A DNA stretch of 64,000 bases from Brevinema_A sp051647245 (GTDB taxonomy: Bacteria > Spirochaetota > Brevinematia > Brevinematales > Brevinemataceae): assembly GCA_051647245.1 (NCBI GenBank), contig JBOFDS010000012.1, positions 62,001 to 126,000 on the forward strand, given 5' to 3'. Shown here piece after piece: positions 16,138 through 24,087 of the stretch. The notes beneath the pieces are model-generated. The model saw nothing but the letters and a program-made list of their open reading frames with translations, made no database searches and was not told where the DNA came from. Numbering within the stretch: the first letter of the stretch is position 1; each line of letters begins with the position of its first letter. The translations under genes and the position numbers were made by a program.

Positions 16138-16489
16138 TATATTCTCCTTTTTTGAAAAGTTATAATATAATAAGTCCTAATTCTCTAAAAAGATTCGATT
16201 TTTTTGACATTTATCAAGAACGCCTACACAAAATATCTTTGACCCACACATCCTCAATATAAAAAGGGCAAGCATAGATTGGCGCTACACTTACCCTTTA
16301 TTCATAGGAGGCGACTACACATGTCGCTTGGATATTATTAAAATTTTTTGCTTTATATAATAAGAGTTTCAAAAAGCTCTTAAGTCTTTGAATAATTAAT
16401 TTGCCCATACATTTAGAAGTTTATACCCATATAAGTCCAAGAGTTTCTAAAAAGTTTCGATTTTTTTGAAATTTATAAAAAAAGCTCCA
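16138..16489. other. Intergenic region with degenerate repeats
   Basis: No gene is seen. Two imperfect copies of a segment of about 46 bp occur at about 16168-16214 and 16430-16475, sharing TCTAAAAAG, TTCGATTTTTTTGA and ATTTAT cores; a weaker partial copy lies near 16355-16380. A perfect AGGAGG (16306-16311) precedes an ATG at 16320 with only six codons, inside a small GGCGAC/GTCGC hairpin. It may be the remains of a duplicated 3' region. Confidence 0.45.
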
Positions 16490-16504
16490 TTACTGGAGCT
16501 TTTG
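16477..16504 (-). terminator. Terminator overlapping the stop codon of the 16490 gene
   Basis: Stem AGCTCCA (16483-16489) / TGGAGCT (16494-16500). The gene's TAA stop (16492-16490) sits in the 4-nt loop. A T-run follows on the minus strand. Confidence 0.8.
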
Positions 16505-17134
16505 AGATAGTGTTTTATAAAATTCGAGCATTGTTGAAAGTGTCCTAATATCACGACTTGGAACTTCAATATCGGTAGTTGCACTGTTAGAAGTGTTTTT
16601 GAAACGCATCTTAACATAGGTGTCTTTTTTAATATGATCAAGTAAAAATTGGAACAATTCTACATCACGAGAATTACTGAATTCACGAATTTCTTTAGAT
16701 GCCTTATTCAAGGACTCCCCCCAAATCAATTCTTCAAATTCCTTACCCACCCACTCAAAAGAATAACGCTGAGCAGGCTCGTTAGCATTTTTAATGTAAA
16801 TATCAACTTCATTTGCGTTGATATATTTTTGTAGATTAAAATGTTTATTTTCTTGACCAACAAGACTTTGGTGAGAGACTTCGATAGTTGGTATAAGCGT
16901 GTTATTACTATAAACAAAACTAAGAGATAGCATATTATAAACACCCATCCCCCCACAAATCCCAGAACCTTCGAGTTCGTAGTAATTACGGGCAGTAACA
17001 GTATGCGTGTCCTTAAACTCGTCATAGACAAGCTTCACACCTCTTGGAGATTTAATTGATTTGAAATCCAATGTACTTTGAGCAAAAATATCCACCTGAA
17101 TAAAACTTAATAAAAAAAGAATTAACAAAGGCAT
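16490..17134 (-). CDS. Exported protein of unknown function
   Basis: 214 residues with an N-terminal signal peptide (MPLLILFLLSFIQVDIFAQ). The mature domain mixes beta-strand-like stretches (VKLVYDEFKDTHTVTARNYYEL) with a central GSGICGGMG and ends in charged helices; no family is recognised. It has its own near-consensus promoter, an AAGGAGG ribosome site 7 nt before the ATG and an intrinsic terminator that overlaps its stop codon, so it is a single-gene unit. Function unknown. Confidence 0.7.
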   Translation of the reverse strand: MPLLILFLLSFIQVDIFAQSTLDFKSIKSPRGVKLVYDEFKDTHTVTARNYYELEGSGICGGMGVYNMLSLSFVYSNNTLIPTIEVSHQSLVGQENKHFNLQKYINANEVDIYIKNANEPAQRYSFEWVGKEFEELIWGESLNKASKEIREFSNSRDVELFQFLLDHIKKDTYVKMRFKNTSNSATTDIEVPSRDIRTLSTMLEFYKTLSQKLQ

Positions 17135-17161
17135 AGAGCCTCCTTGATACTATTATCCCTA

Positions 17162-17190
17162 ATTTTAACAAAAATACACCTTCTTGTCAA
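17162..17190 (-). promoter_or_regulatory. Promoter of the 16490 gene
   Basis: Minus-strand TTGACA (17190-17185), 17 bp, TAAAAT (17167-17162). Confidence 0.8.
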
Positions 17191-17217
17191 ATACTATCAA
17201 AGCAATCTTTCTTGAGA

Positions 17218-17247
17218 TTGACAAAACTATCAAGAAATCCTTATAAT
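17218..17247 (+). promoter_or_regulatory. tenA promoter
   Basis: TTGACA (17218-17223), 18 bp, TATAAT (17242-17247). GGAGGA at 17261-17266 precedes the ATG. The leader of about 15-20 nt leaves no room for a TPP riboswitch. Confidence 0.8.
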
Positions 17248-17270
17248 AGAAATGAATAAAGGAGGAATAG

Positions 17271-17918
17271 ATGACATTCTCAGAAAGTATTTTTCAACAG
17301 AATAAAGACATCATCGATGCGATCATTTCAGATCCTTTTGTCGCTGAGCTTGTGCAGGGGACACTGGATAAGAAACGTTTCGATTACTATATAGATCAAG
17401 ATATTATTTATTTGGAGAAATTTTGTCAAGCATCGGCACTATGTGCGTCCAAAGCAGATCGTGAAGACGTACCTTTTTATATCGCTATGCAAGAATCCTG
17501 TCAGCTCGAGATCCAAAACATCAACCAACACTACTCCCATGCTAATGATTTTATTCATACCATAGGTGAGACCTCTGCCAATCTGAATTATACAGCGTTT
17601 TTAGATCAGCTCTGTCGTCAAGCTCCTATTGAGGTGGCGTTTGCCGGCTTGTACCCTTGCCCTTGGCTTTATATGTATATTGGACAATTATTTGGGCAAG
17701 AAATACCAAACGACCATCCCTACCACCATTGGCTTGCTTCGAATGGAAACCCTGAATATCCAAAGATCATCGCAACTTATGACGATCTCCTTAACAAATA
17801 TGCCTCCAGAGCTCCTCATCTTCACGAAGCCATGCACAAAGCTGCTCGTATGGCGTTTTTTCATGAGAGATATTTTTGGAGAGATGCTTATCTTTTGGAA
17901 AATTTTCATCATATCTAA
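17271..17918 (+). CDS. tenA: TenA-family aminopyrimidine aminohydrolase (thiaminase II)
   Basis: 215 residues, the usual TenA length. The all-helical heme-oxygenase-like fold is indicated by FDYYIDQDIIYLEKF near residue 37, the catalytic-Cys motif in GLYPCPWLYMYIG (Cys130) and the C-terminal FHERYFWRDAY with the conserved Glu. TenA hydrolyses aminopyrimidine breakdown products of thiamine to HMP so that the pyrimidine can be salvaged. No other thiamine gene and no TPP riboswitch is nearby, which suggests salvage-only use (inference). A single gene with its own promoter and terminator. Confidence 0.88.
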   Translation: MTFSESIFQQNKDIIDAIISDPFVAELVQGTLDKKRFDYYIDQDIIYLEKFCQASALCASKADREDVPFYIAMQESCQLEIQNINQHYSHANDFIHTIGETSANLNYTAFLDQLCRQAPIEVAFAGLYPCPWLYMYIGQLFGQEIPNDHPYHHWLASNGNPEYPKIIATYDDLLNKYASRAPHLHEAMHKAARMAFFHERYFWRDAYLLENFHHI

Positions 17919-17921
17919 TAC

Positions 17922-17952
17922 AAAAAAACCACCCTACTTCGGGGTGGTTTTT
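17922..17952. terminator. Bidirectional terminator
   Basis: Stem AAAAACCACCC / GGGTGGTTTTT, T-runs on both strands, between the convergent tenA and the 17965 lipoprotein gene. Confidence 0.9.
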
Positions 17953-17964
17953 GATTTATTCATA

Positions 17965-19431
17965 TTAATCCCAGCCATCAACCATAGTATAATATCGGAT
18001 ACCATAGCGATCAAATATTCGATAGTATCTAGGCCAGTCTTCTGATCCTTTATAACTAGCCATACTATTAAAGGGTCTGCCATGTGATCCAGAAATAATG
18101 CAGAAAGGAACATCCTCAATATAGGGGTATACCTCTTGAGGATCCCATTCTGGGTTGATCGCATATGTATCAACATCATCATTCCAATATAATTGATCAA
18201 AAATATTCAAATATGTCACGAGTAGAAATTTTTTTGTTTCTAAATCAAAATAAACACTTTGAGCTTGAGGGAGATTTTGTACAAAACGGAAACGATTTTT
18301 GATTGTTGGGCTAGATTCTGAAGGAGCCTTAAACCTTGCGTTTGTTTCAACAAATTCTGCAAAATAAAAAGATTTCGTTTTTGGATCAAGATAAATAGCT
18401 TTATAGTTTGTCTCTCTGTCATACTTACAATTCATCGCCTCTAGATTATCTTCTACCCAAACAAGACGATCTCTAATCTTATCATCAATCAATAGTAGGT
18501 GTAGCTCTTTCACTTGATCATCGGTTAATTTCGCTACCTCTTCTTGACTCATCGCTAAGACTTTTTCACGAGATAAAGATCCTGAAGGCTTTGCAAAGCT
18601 ACTATCTGTATTAGAAATAGGGCTTTTTGTTAAGGTTATAAAGGGCACATCAGTTTCTCTTTCTAATTTATCAAACAATCCATTATCCATTCTATAACTA
18701 TTAAAAGAAAAAAGCTCTTTATTTTGGTTTGAAAACAATACTGTATAACCATCATTTGTCAAAAATGGAGTTAAAGCGCCTGTTGGTCGATTTGTATAGA
18801 CATCACCAAAATATCGGAACGTCGTGCGATATTCATTGGGCATAATAGGCTTCAGAGTTTTCACATATTGCTCATTCGTATTAGTTACATCAATATAAAC
18901 ACGAGATAAAGCACTGAGATTTCCTACATAGATAAGATTGGTACGCTGATCTGAAACTTCTTGATTGTTATAATAAGACCAAAAAGGCTCTGTGATTTTT
19001 GTAGAATCAATCTCAAAAGGAATGTTATTAGTCTTTTCTAAACTTGCTCTATAAAGAATGTTTTGTTTAGAATCCCAATAAATCGCATAGTAAGAAGGGA
19101 TTTCACCTGTATGACAATTAGTTTGATGATTTTTAGTTGCATAATACCATTCTGTAGCATTCCCTTCGATACGGATAAGAGGATCTTTTTTTGGGTATAT
19201 TGCCGACTCTGTCAATTCAATCTGTGGCAGATTAGGCATAGGAGGGTCAGGTAAAAGTGTTTTTGGGTAATTACGAAGCTCCTTTACATTGTTTTGCACA
19301 TCTTCTGTAGAGCTGTCTGAAACTGTCTCTGTCAGATCTCCTGCTAATAGAGACTTCAATGAGTCTTGTTTAGATTTTGAGTTATCAACACAAGAAGTAA
19401 GCATCATCATAATTAATAAAAGTATTTTCAT
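17965..19431 (-). CDS. Large lipoprotein with duplicated domain, function unknown
   Basis: 488 residues. Signal peptide with lipobox MLTSC (lipidated Cys14). An acidic Ser/Thr-rich linker leads to two related halves: YYAIYWDSKQNILYRASLEKTN (about residue 120) and YKAIYLDPKTKSFYFAEFVETN (about residue 345) align clearly, each following a Cys-containing stretch (NCHTG and MNCKYD). The C-terminus contains SGSHGRPFNS. This suggests an internal duplication of a beta-rich extracellular domain. No family is recognised. It precedes the 286-residue exported protein gene with a gap of 13 bp on the same strand, so they may be co-transcribed downstream of it. Confidence 0.7.
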   Translation of the reverse strand: MKILLLIMMMLTSCVDNSKSKQDSLKSLLAGDLTETVSDSSTEDVQNNVKELRNYPKTLLPDPPMPNLPQIELTESAIYPKKDPLIRIEGNATEWYYATKNHQTNCHTGEIPSYYAIYWDSKQNILYRASLEKTNNIPFEIDSTKITEPFWSYYNNQEVSDQRTNLIYVGNLSALSRVYIDVTNTNEQYVKTLKPIMPNEYRTTFRYFGDVYTNRPTGALTPFLTNDGYTVLFSNQNKELFSFNSYRMDNGLFDKLERETDVPFITLTKSPISNTDSSFAKPSGSLSREKVLAMSQEEVAKLTDDQVKELHLLLIDDKIRDRLVWVEDNLEAMNCKYDRETNYKAIYLDPKTKSFYFAEFVETNARFKAPSESSPTIKNRFRFVQNLPQAQSVYFDLETKKFLLVTYLNIFDQLYWNDDVDTYAINPEWDPQEVYPYIEDVPFCIISGSHGRPFNSMASYKGSEDWPRYYRIFDRYGIRYYTMVDGWD

Positions 19432-19444
19432 CTAAGTTCCTTAT

Positions 19445-20305
19445 TTATCTAAAAGTAAAGAATCTCTTAATCGCAGACCAGTAATAACGCCAAATAAATT
19501 TTACATAAGATCTATCAGCATAAGAACGACAACGCTTAGTCCAGTTGTCCACCCACATTGATTCGTCTTTTTGTTTTTCTATCCATGCATTCTCTATGCG
19601 ACGCATAAGCATTTTTTCCGCATTTTCCGCAAACTGATCTAAGGCACTTTGGCCTGTTTCTGTGCCTGTCATTCCTTCGAGGACTTGCAACAATCCCCAA
19701 GCTTCACCGTTGAATTTTTCGGAGTCTTTTGTGCCTTCACCCTTGAAATTAACATAATCAATCAAAGGATAAAGTCCCCCTTCCGTATTCAACATTCTAT
19801 GAAATTGCAAGGAAACATGTTCTTTATTAGTCGTAATTTCAAGCATTTTCGGAAGACTTGCCTTCAATCGATCAAAAATATGCTCAAGTTGCACTTCACG
19901 TGTATCATAGAGAAACTGCTCAAATTGTTTGATTTCTTTGGCTTGAAGAAGGTATTTTGCATTGGTAAATTCTTCGTAACTGTTCCAAGGAGAGTCTTCA
20001 TTTGTATCCATCAAAGGAGGCATAGCAATATTTTTTTCGCGATATAACTGTTTCAAACTCGGAAAAGTCTCAACATAAATACTCTGATGATCTTTAGGAA
20101 ACCAAATAAAATGCCCTATCCCCATAGAAGGAAAAGGCTCTGTAGGATTCCACCAAGCAAGAAAACGCTTATTCCCGCCTGTCTCATTAAAGAAAATCTT
20201 TGTTGCGGCTTCTTTGAGTTCTTTTTGGGAGAAAGAGCTAATGCTTTTTTCGTTTGCATGTAAGCTCATCCCTAATAAAAAACTCATCATTAACAAAATA
20301 CGCAT
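19445..20305 (-). CDS. Exported protein, possibly lysozyme-like
   Basis: 286 residues with a signal peptide (MRILLMMSFLLGMSLHA). The mature N-terminus has KIFFNETGGNKRFLAWWNPTEPFPSMGIGHFIWFP, in which a Glu in an NE-GG context followed by S-GIGHFIW resembles proteins occasionally annotated as lysozyme-like. Catalytic activity is not shown by the sequence alone. A later EGGLYPLIDYVNFKGEG and EAWGLLQVLEGM are also conserved-looking. The C-terminus is basic and aromatic (YVKFIWRYYWSAIKRFF). It lies directly upstream of the duplicated-domain lipoprotein on the same strand. Role in cell-wall turnover is only a suggestion. Confidence 0.55.
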   Translation of the reverse strand: MRILLMMSFLLGMSLHANEKSISSFSQKELKEAATKIFFNETGGNKRFLAWWNPTEPFPSMGIGHFIWFPKDHQSIYVETFPSLKQLYREKNIAMPPLMDTNEDSPWNSYEEFTNAKYLLQAKEIKQFEQFLYDTREVQLEHIFDRLKASLPKMLEITTNKEHVSLQFHRMLNTEGGLYPLIDYVNFKGEGTKDSEKFNGEAWGLLQVLEGMTGTETGQSALDQFAENAEKMLMRRIENAWIEKQKDESMWVDNWTKRCRSYADRSYVKFIWRYYWSAIKRFFTFR

Positions 20306-20321
20306 GGTAACTCCTTAGGAT

Positions 20322-20606
20322 CTATTGAGATTTTTCTTCCAGCCAGTCTATCACTTTTTGTCGCTTTTCATCAGTCATATCCCGACAAGGGGGAGGAGTA
20401 TAGCTTTGAGCATATTGAAGAAGGGTTTGACCTCTGAAATTCGTGTGTGTTAGATTAGTGATACCAAGATCATATAAGGCTTGAAGTGAATCAACTTGCA
20501 TGGCAGAAATAGCCCAGAAAATCATATCATCATTGAGTTTAGCACCTTGTTCTTTGACAAGGTAAGTCACAATATTAGTGTGTCCCCAATCCATAGCTAT
20601 ATTCAT
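20322..20606 (-). pseudogene. Ankyrin-repeat fragment
   Basis: 94 residues carrying one and a half ankyrin repeats (MNIAMDWGHTNIVTYLVKEQGAKLN; RGQTLLQYAQSYT). The ankyrin-like frame continues eight codons upstream of the ATG (TDAIVQSS) to a stop inside the promoter region, and no ribosome site precedes the ATG. It looks like the 3' end of a larger ankyrin gene whose 5' part has been deleted, though a short real protein cannot be excluded. A full-length secreted ankyrin protein is encoded at 30476-31777. Confidence 0.55.
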
Positions 20607-20630
20607 AGAAGATTGAACAATAGCATCTGT

Positions 20631-20659
20631 ATTATATTATTTAGGGATATTTTTGTCAA
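20631..20659 (-). promoter_or_regulatory. Consensus promoter facing the ankyrin fragment
   Basis: Minus-strand TTGACA (20659-20654), 17 bp, TATAAT (20636-20631). Confidence 0.75.
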
Positions 20660-20734
20660 GAGAAGCTTTTTGAGGAAAAGTTGAATTCCTATTTCAAATC
20701 ATTTATAATAAAAGAAACTTGCAAGGAGCCACTC

Positions 20735-21730
20735 ATGAAGATAGTATCTTACGGCGTTAGACCTGTTGAAGAGGCATTTTTTCATTCTTTGAATACATTT
20801 GGTTATGAGCTGGTGCTGATCCGAGAGCTACTTACTGATGATAATGTTGATCTTTGTGAAGGAGCTGATGTCGTTATGCTTCGTGGAAATTGCAAGGCTC
20901 ATCGTCAAAATCTCACTGCCATGAAAAAGATGGGCGTCCAATATCTTCTCACACGTACCGTAGGATATGACCATATCGATCTTCAGGCTATAAAAGATTT
21001 AGGATTCAAACTTTGTGCAAGGGTTCCTGCCTATTCACCAACGGCTATTTCTGAGCTTGCGGTATCTCTTGCTTTGGGACTAAGTCGAAAAAGCTTCGCG
21101 ATGATTTCACATTCTTCTCAAAAAAACTACATTGCTTACGATGAATATTTTGCCAAAGAAATCCGTCACTCTACCGTAGCGATTATTGGTGCGGGAAGGA
21201 TAGGAATCTGTTCTGCTAAGGCATTTCTCGGGATGGGTGCGAAAGTCCTTGCCTATGATCCTTTTCCTTCAGAAGAGGCAAAAAATCTCCTCACCTTGAC
21301 CAGTCTTGAGCAAATTCAACAAGAAGCAGACATTATCCTCCTGCACAGTCCCTATTTCAAAGATTCTAACCACCACCTTATCAATAGAGAATTTCTCTCC
21401 AAAGTCAAAGACGGAGCTATTCTTGTGAACACTGCTCGTGGCGAGCTGATAGACACGGAGGCGTTGCTGGAGGCAGTGGAATCTCATAAGCTTAGTGGGG
21501 TGGCCTTGGATGTGATTTCGGGAGAGAGTGCTTACTTCTTCAAAGACAATTCCAACCAAATCCTCCCTGACCCCATTGTCGAGAAACTTGCTTCTTACTA
21601 TCCTCGAGTGATTATTACTCCCCATCTTGCGTCATTTACGGATCAAGCACTAACGAATATGATTGAAATTTCTTACCAAAATCTTAACGAATTCCTTACT
21701 ACAAACTCTTGCAAAAATAATCTCATATAG
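20735..21730 (+). CDS. ldhA: D-lactate dehydrogenase (D-2-hydroxyacid dehydrogenase family)
   Basis: 331 residues from the ATG at 20735, chosen because GCAAGGAG lies 7 nt upstream; the in-frame extension to 20681 has no ribosome site. Family marks are VMLRGNCKAHRQNL, TRTVGYDHIDLQAIKDLG, the Rossmann motif GAGRIG with an Asp in AYDPFP (NAD specificity), NTARGELIDTEAL, and the catalytic His in TPHLASFT. It reduces pyruvate to D-lactate and regenerates NAD+ during fermentation. Related 2-hydroxyacid substrates cannot be excluded. The TM2 gene follows after 10 bp. Confidence 0.85.
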   Translation: MKIVSYGVRPVEEAFFHSLNTFGYELVLIRELLTDDNVDLCEGADVVMLRGNCKAHRQNLTAMKKMGVQYLLTRTVGYDHIDLQAIKDLGFKLCARVPAYSPTAISELAVSLALGLSRKSFAMISHSSQKNYIAYDEYFAKEIRHSTVAIIGAGRIGICSAKAFLGMGAKVLAYDPFPSEEAKNLLTLTSLEQIQQEADIILLHSPYFKDSNHHLINREFLSKVKDGAILVNTARGELIDTEALLEAVESHKLSGVALDVISGESAYFFKDNSNQILPDPIVEKLASYYPRVIITPHLASFTDQALTNMIEISYQNLNEFLTTNSCKNNLI

Positions 21731-21740
21731 GACGACACCA

Positions 21741-21956
21741 ATGAATACCAAAAGCAAAGGCATTGCCTTATTATTAAATTTCTTTTTTGGAGCTGTAGGC
21801 ATCCATCAATTTTACCTCGGTAACACCAATAAAGGGCTCATGTATTTTTTGTTCTCTTGGACAGGAATCCCTGCCATTCTCGCGATTATTGACCTATTTG
21901 TGTTGCTATTTATGGAAGATGGCGAATTTCATCTCCGCTACAATACTTTTAGATAA
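21741..21956 (+). CDS. TM2-domain membrane protein
   Basis: 71 residues. A short basic N-terminus (MNTKSKG) is followed by two membrane helices joined by the TM2 signature FFFGAVGIHQFYLGNTNKG, then WTGIPAILAIIDLF. The domain is widespread, with unknown molecular function. The ATG at 21741 has AGGA upstream and lies 10 bp after ldhA in the same direction, so they share a transcript that ends at the following terminator. Confidence 0.85.
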   Translation: MNTKSKGIALLLNFFFGAVGIHQFYLGNTNKGLMYFLFSWTGIPAILAIIDLFVLLFMEDGEFHLRYNTFR

Positions 21957-21964
21957 TCTCAAAT

Positions 21965-21997
21965 AAAAAAACCCACCTAATCTTAGGTGGGTTTTGG
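21965..21997. terminator. Bidirectional terminator
   Basis: Stem AAAACCCACCTAA / TTAGGTGGGTTTT with A/T runs between convergent genes. Confidence 0.9.
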
Positions 21998-21999
21998 TT

Positions 22000-22806
22000 T
22001 TATTCTTCATCATAATCACAAAATGCCGCTCCGGGAGCATAATGTACTTCAATATGCATCGGAATATAAATTGTATTACGAGGCTTGTTATCGTAGAGAC
22101 TAAAATACATCTCAAAAACTAAATGATTAAAAACAGCTGTTCTGCTTTGCAATCCTTCTAGTTTCTCAGAAATATAAGCGTGAATCGCATATAAGTCAAG
22201 CTGATCAAAATCAATCTGACTATGAATATCAAGTGCTATAAGTAAATTCTGAAAACTTCGATATCCTATGGAAAGCGAACTATAATCATAAACATTCTCA
22301 TCAAAAAATTCTCTTAGATCTCTTGGAGTAGTATGCTCCCTAGAGTTAGCGATTATATAACTAAATCCAAGGCAATTCGCATTACTAATAGTATTAACTT
22401 CTTCAAGAGAAATAAGCTCTTCTTGATCATTTATAAAGATTATTCCATATTGATTGGTGTAGGCAAGTACCTTACCTTCATTAGAAAAAGAGAAATCCGC
22501 AACAGAATATTTCCGTTTTTTGTGCTCCGCCCAATTATAAAGATCTATTTTACTCTTCTCAAGTACAATAGAAGGTGATAAGTTATTTGTATCGAAGTAT
22601 TCATCTAAAACAGAATAATCCCCCTTTTTTAGAGCTGTAATAAATTGACTGGATTCTTTATCCGTATTATCTAGGTCAACTTCTTTTAGATCAACACTAA
22701 GACTAGAAAGCTCATCTTGAATAAGAGAACCTAAAGTATCTTTATCTTTATAAGTACAAGATATCATCATAAATAATGATAAAATAACAAATAATATGTT
22801 TTTCAT
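22000..22806 (-). CDS. Lipoprotein, function unknown
   Basis: 268 residues. Signal peptide with lipobox MISC (lipidated Cys17). An acidic linker precedes a mixed alpha/beta domain with no recognised motif (for example VADFSFSNEGKVLAYTNQYGIIFIND, reminiscent of a short WD- or propeller-like blade, and a C-terminal FEMYFSLYDNKPRN). It is a monocistronic unit with its own promoter, located between ldhA-TM2 and the divergent spm operon. Like the other lipoproteins in this window, it appears to be lineage-specific. Confidence 0.65.
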   Translation of the reverse strand: MKNILFVILSLFMMISCTYKDKDTLGSLIQDELSSLSVDLKEVDLDNTDKESSQFITALKKGDYSVLDEYFDTNNLSPSIVLEKSKIDLYNWAEHKKRKYSVADFSFSNEGKVLAYTNQYGIIFINDQEELISLEEVNTISNANCLGFSYIIANSREHTTPRDLREFFDENVYDYSSLSIGYRSFQNLLIALDIHSQIDFDQLDLYAIHAYISEKLEGLQSRTAVFNHLVFEMYFSLYDNKPRNTIYIPMHIEVHYAPGAAFCDYDEE

Positions 22807-22824
22807 TCCTACCTCTTAGTTAAT

Positions 22825-22853
22825 ATGATAATTGTTTTTGATTTTTTTGTCAA
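22825..22853 (-). promoter_or_regulatory. Promoter of the 22000 lipoprotein gene
   Basis: Minus-strand TTGACA (22853-22848), 17 bp, TATCAT (22830-22825). Confidence 0.7.
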
Positions 22854-22932
22854 GACCATTCTCAATAATTACTGATATGAGCCGATAATATTAAGAAGAA
22901 GAAAAAAATCTTCATAGGATAGGAGAGAACAC

Positions 22933-23478
22933 ATGTTTGTTAAAGTAATGCAGAATATTTCACTGTATGCAGTACCTACGATTTTGTTGCTGATTCCTTT
23001 ATATGCAATCGTCGTCAAGAAAGTCAAAGTCTACGAAGTTTTTGTAGAAGGTGCAAAAGAAGGTTTTGATACCGCGATTCGTATTTTACCATTTCTTTTA
23101 GGGATGTTGGTAGCGGTTGGTGTTCTTAGAGAATCTGGCGTTATCAAATTATTTGTTGAATTTACACGCCCAGCATTAGATAAGGTAAATTTCCCAAGCG
23201 ATCTTTTACCAATTCTTGTTATGAACCCTGTATCTGGTGGAGCTGCTAGAGCTTCTCTTCTTGATATTTTCAACACTCACGGCCCAGATTCTTTCTTAGG
23301 ACGTGCTGGATCTGCGATGTTTGGATCTACAGAAACCACATTATACGTATTGGCTGTATATTTTGGGTCTGTTGGTATCACCAAATCTCGTCATGCTGTC
23401 GCAGCTGGTTTTGTTGCCGATTTTATCGGAATGGTTTCAGCTGTCTTCATTACCATGCTCGTGTTTGGTAGAATTTAA
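22933..23478 (+). CDS. spmB: SpmB-like nucleoside-recognition (Gate) domain membrane protein
   Basis: 181 residues with about five membrane segments. It matches the spore-maturation protein B/Gate family: KVYEVFVEGAKEGFDTAIRILPFLLGMLVA, then the conserved MNPVSGGAARA and GSAMFGSTETTLYVLAVYFGSVGI. In Bacillus the SpmA/SpmB pair affects spore-core dehydration, but homologues occur in many non-sporulating bacteria, where their transport role is unsettled. It is followed 11 bp later by spmA and then by two peptidoglycan- or peptide-related hydrolases in one operon. RBS AGGAGAG. Confidence 0.88.
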   Translation: MFVKVMQNISLYAVPTILLLIPLYAIVVKKVKVYEVFVEGAKEGFDTAIRILPFLLGMLVAVGVLRESGVIKLFVEFTRPALDKVNFPSDLLPILVMNPVSGGAARASLLDIFNTHGPDSFLGRAGSAMFGSTETTLYVLAVYFGSVGITKSRHAVAAGFVADFIGMVSAVFITMLVFGRI

Positions 23479-23489
23479 GGGGGAATCAC

Positions 23490-24077
23490 ATGATTAATTA
23501 TATTTGGATGTTCTTTATTTTGCTTGGAGTTGTTGTTGGTATTTACACTGGCAATGCTCAAGCCGTAACAGATGCTGCTATCAATTATAGTAAGCAATCC
23601 GTTGATTTAGCATTTGGATTGATCGGAACTATTGCACTTTGGTCAGGTTTGATGAGAATTGCTGAAGAAGCAGGCTTAGTCAAAGCACTTGGAAAACTTT
23701 TGAGACCTATCATGGTAAGATTATTCCCAGACGTTCCTGCTGATCACCCTGCGATGGGAAGCATGGTCGCAAATATTGCAGCAAATATGTTTGGACTCGG
23801 TAACGCAGCAACGCCTCTCGGGTTGAAAGCGATGAAAGATCTTCAAACACTCACCGATGACAAAAAAACAGCTACCAATGCGATGGTGATGTTCTTAGCA
23901 ATTAACACTTCTTCTGTAACCTTGATTTCGTCAGGAATCTTGGCAATGAGAGTCGCTTCCAACTCCACCAATCCAACAGAAACTATCTCTGTGACAATCT
24001 TGGCAACTATTCTCTCAACCTGTGCTGCTGTCATGGCTGCTCGCATTTTCCAAAACATGAAAGTGTTTAATAAATAA
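23490..24077 (+). CDS. spmA: SpmA-like nucleoside-recognition (Gate) domain membrane protein
   Basis: 195 residues and several membrane helices. Family marks are AINYSKQSVDLAFGLIGTIALWSGLMRIAEEAGL, then NIAANMFGLGNAATPLGLKAM and FLAINTSSVTLI. It is the partner of SpmB encoded just upstream and probably forms a complex with it in the cytoplasmic membrane. The gene order is spmB-spmA. No sporulation gene is seen in the window, so a sporulation role is unlikely here. The ldcA gene starts 11 bp after the stop. Confidence 0.88.
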   Translation: MINYIWMFFILLGVVVGIYTGNAQAVTDAAINYSKQSVDLAFGLIGTIALWSGLMRIAEEAGLVKALGKLLRPIMVRLFPDVPADHPAMGSMVANIAANMFGLGNAATPLGLKAMKDLQTLTDDKKTATNAMVMFLAINTSSVTLISSGILAMRVASNSTNPTETISVTILATILSTCAAVMAARIFQNMKVFNK

Positions 24078-24087
24078 GAGAGAACTC

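Noticed and set aside
16306..16340. Six-codon ORF after a perfect AGGAGG
   Set aside because: Too short to support as a gene and not followed by a gene on that strand until the tenA promoter.
17224..17270. TPP riboswitch before tenA
   Set aside because: The leader between the -10 and the ATG is too short and contains no conserved thi-box.
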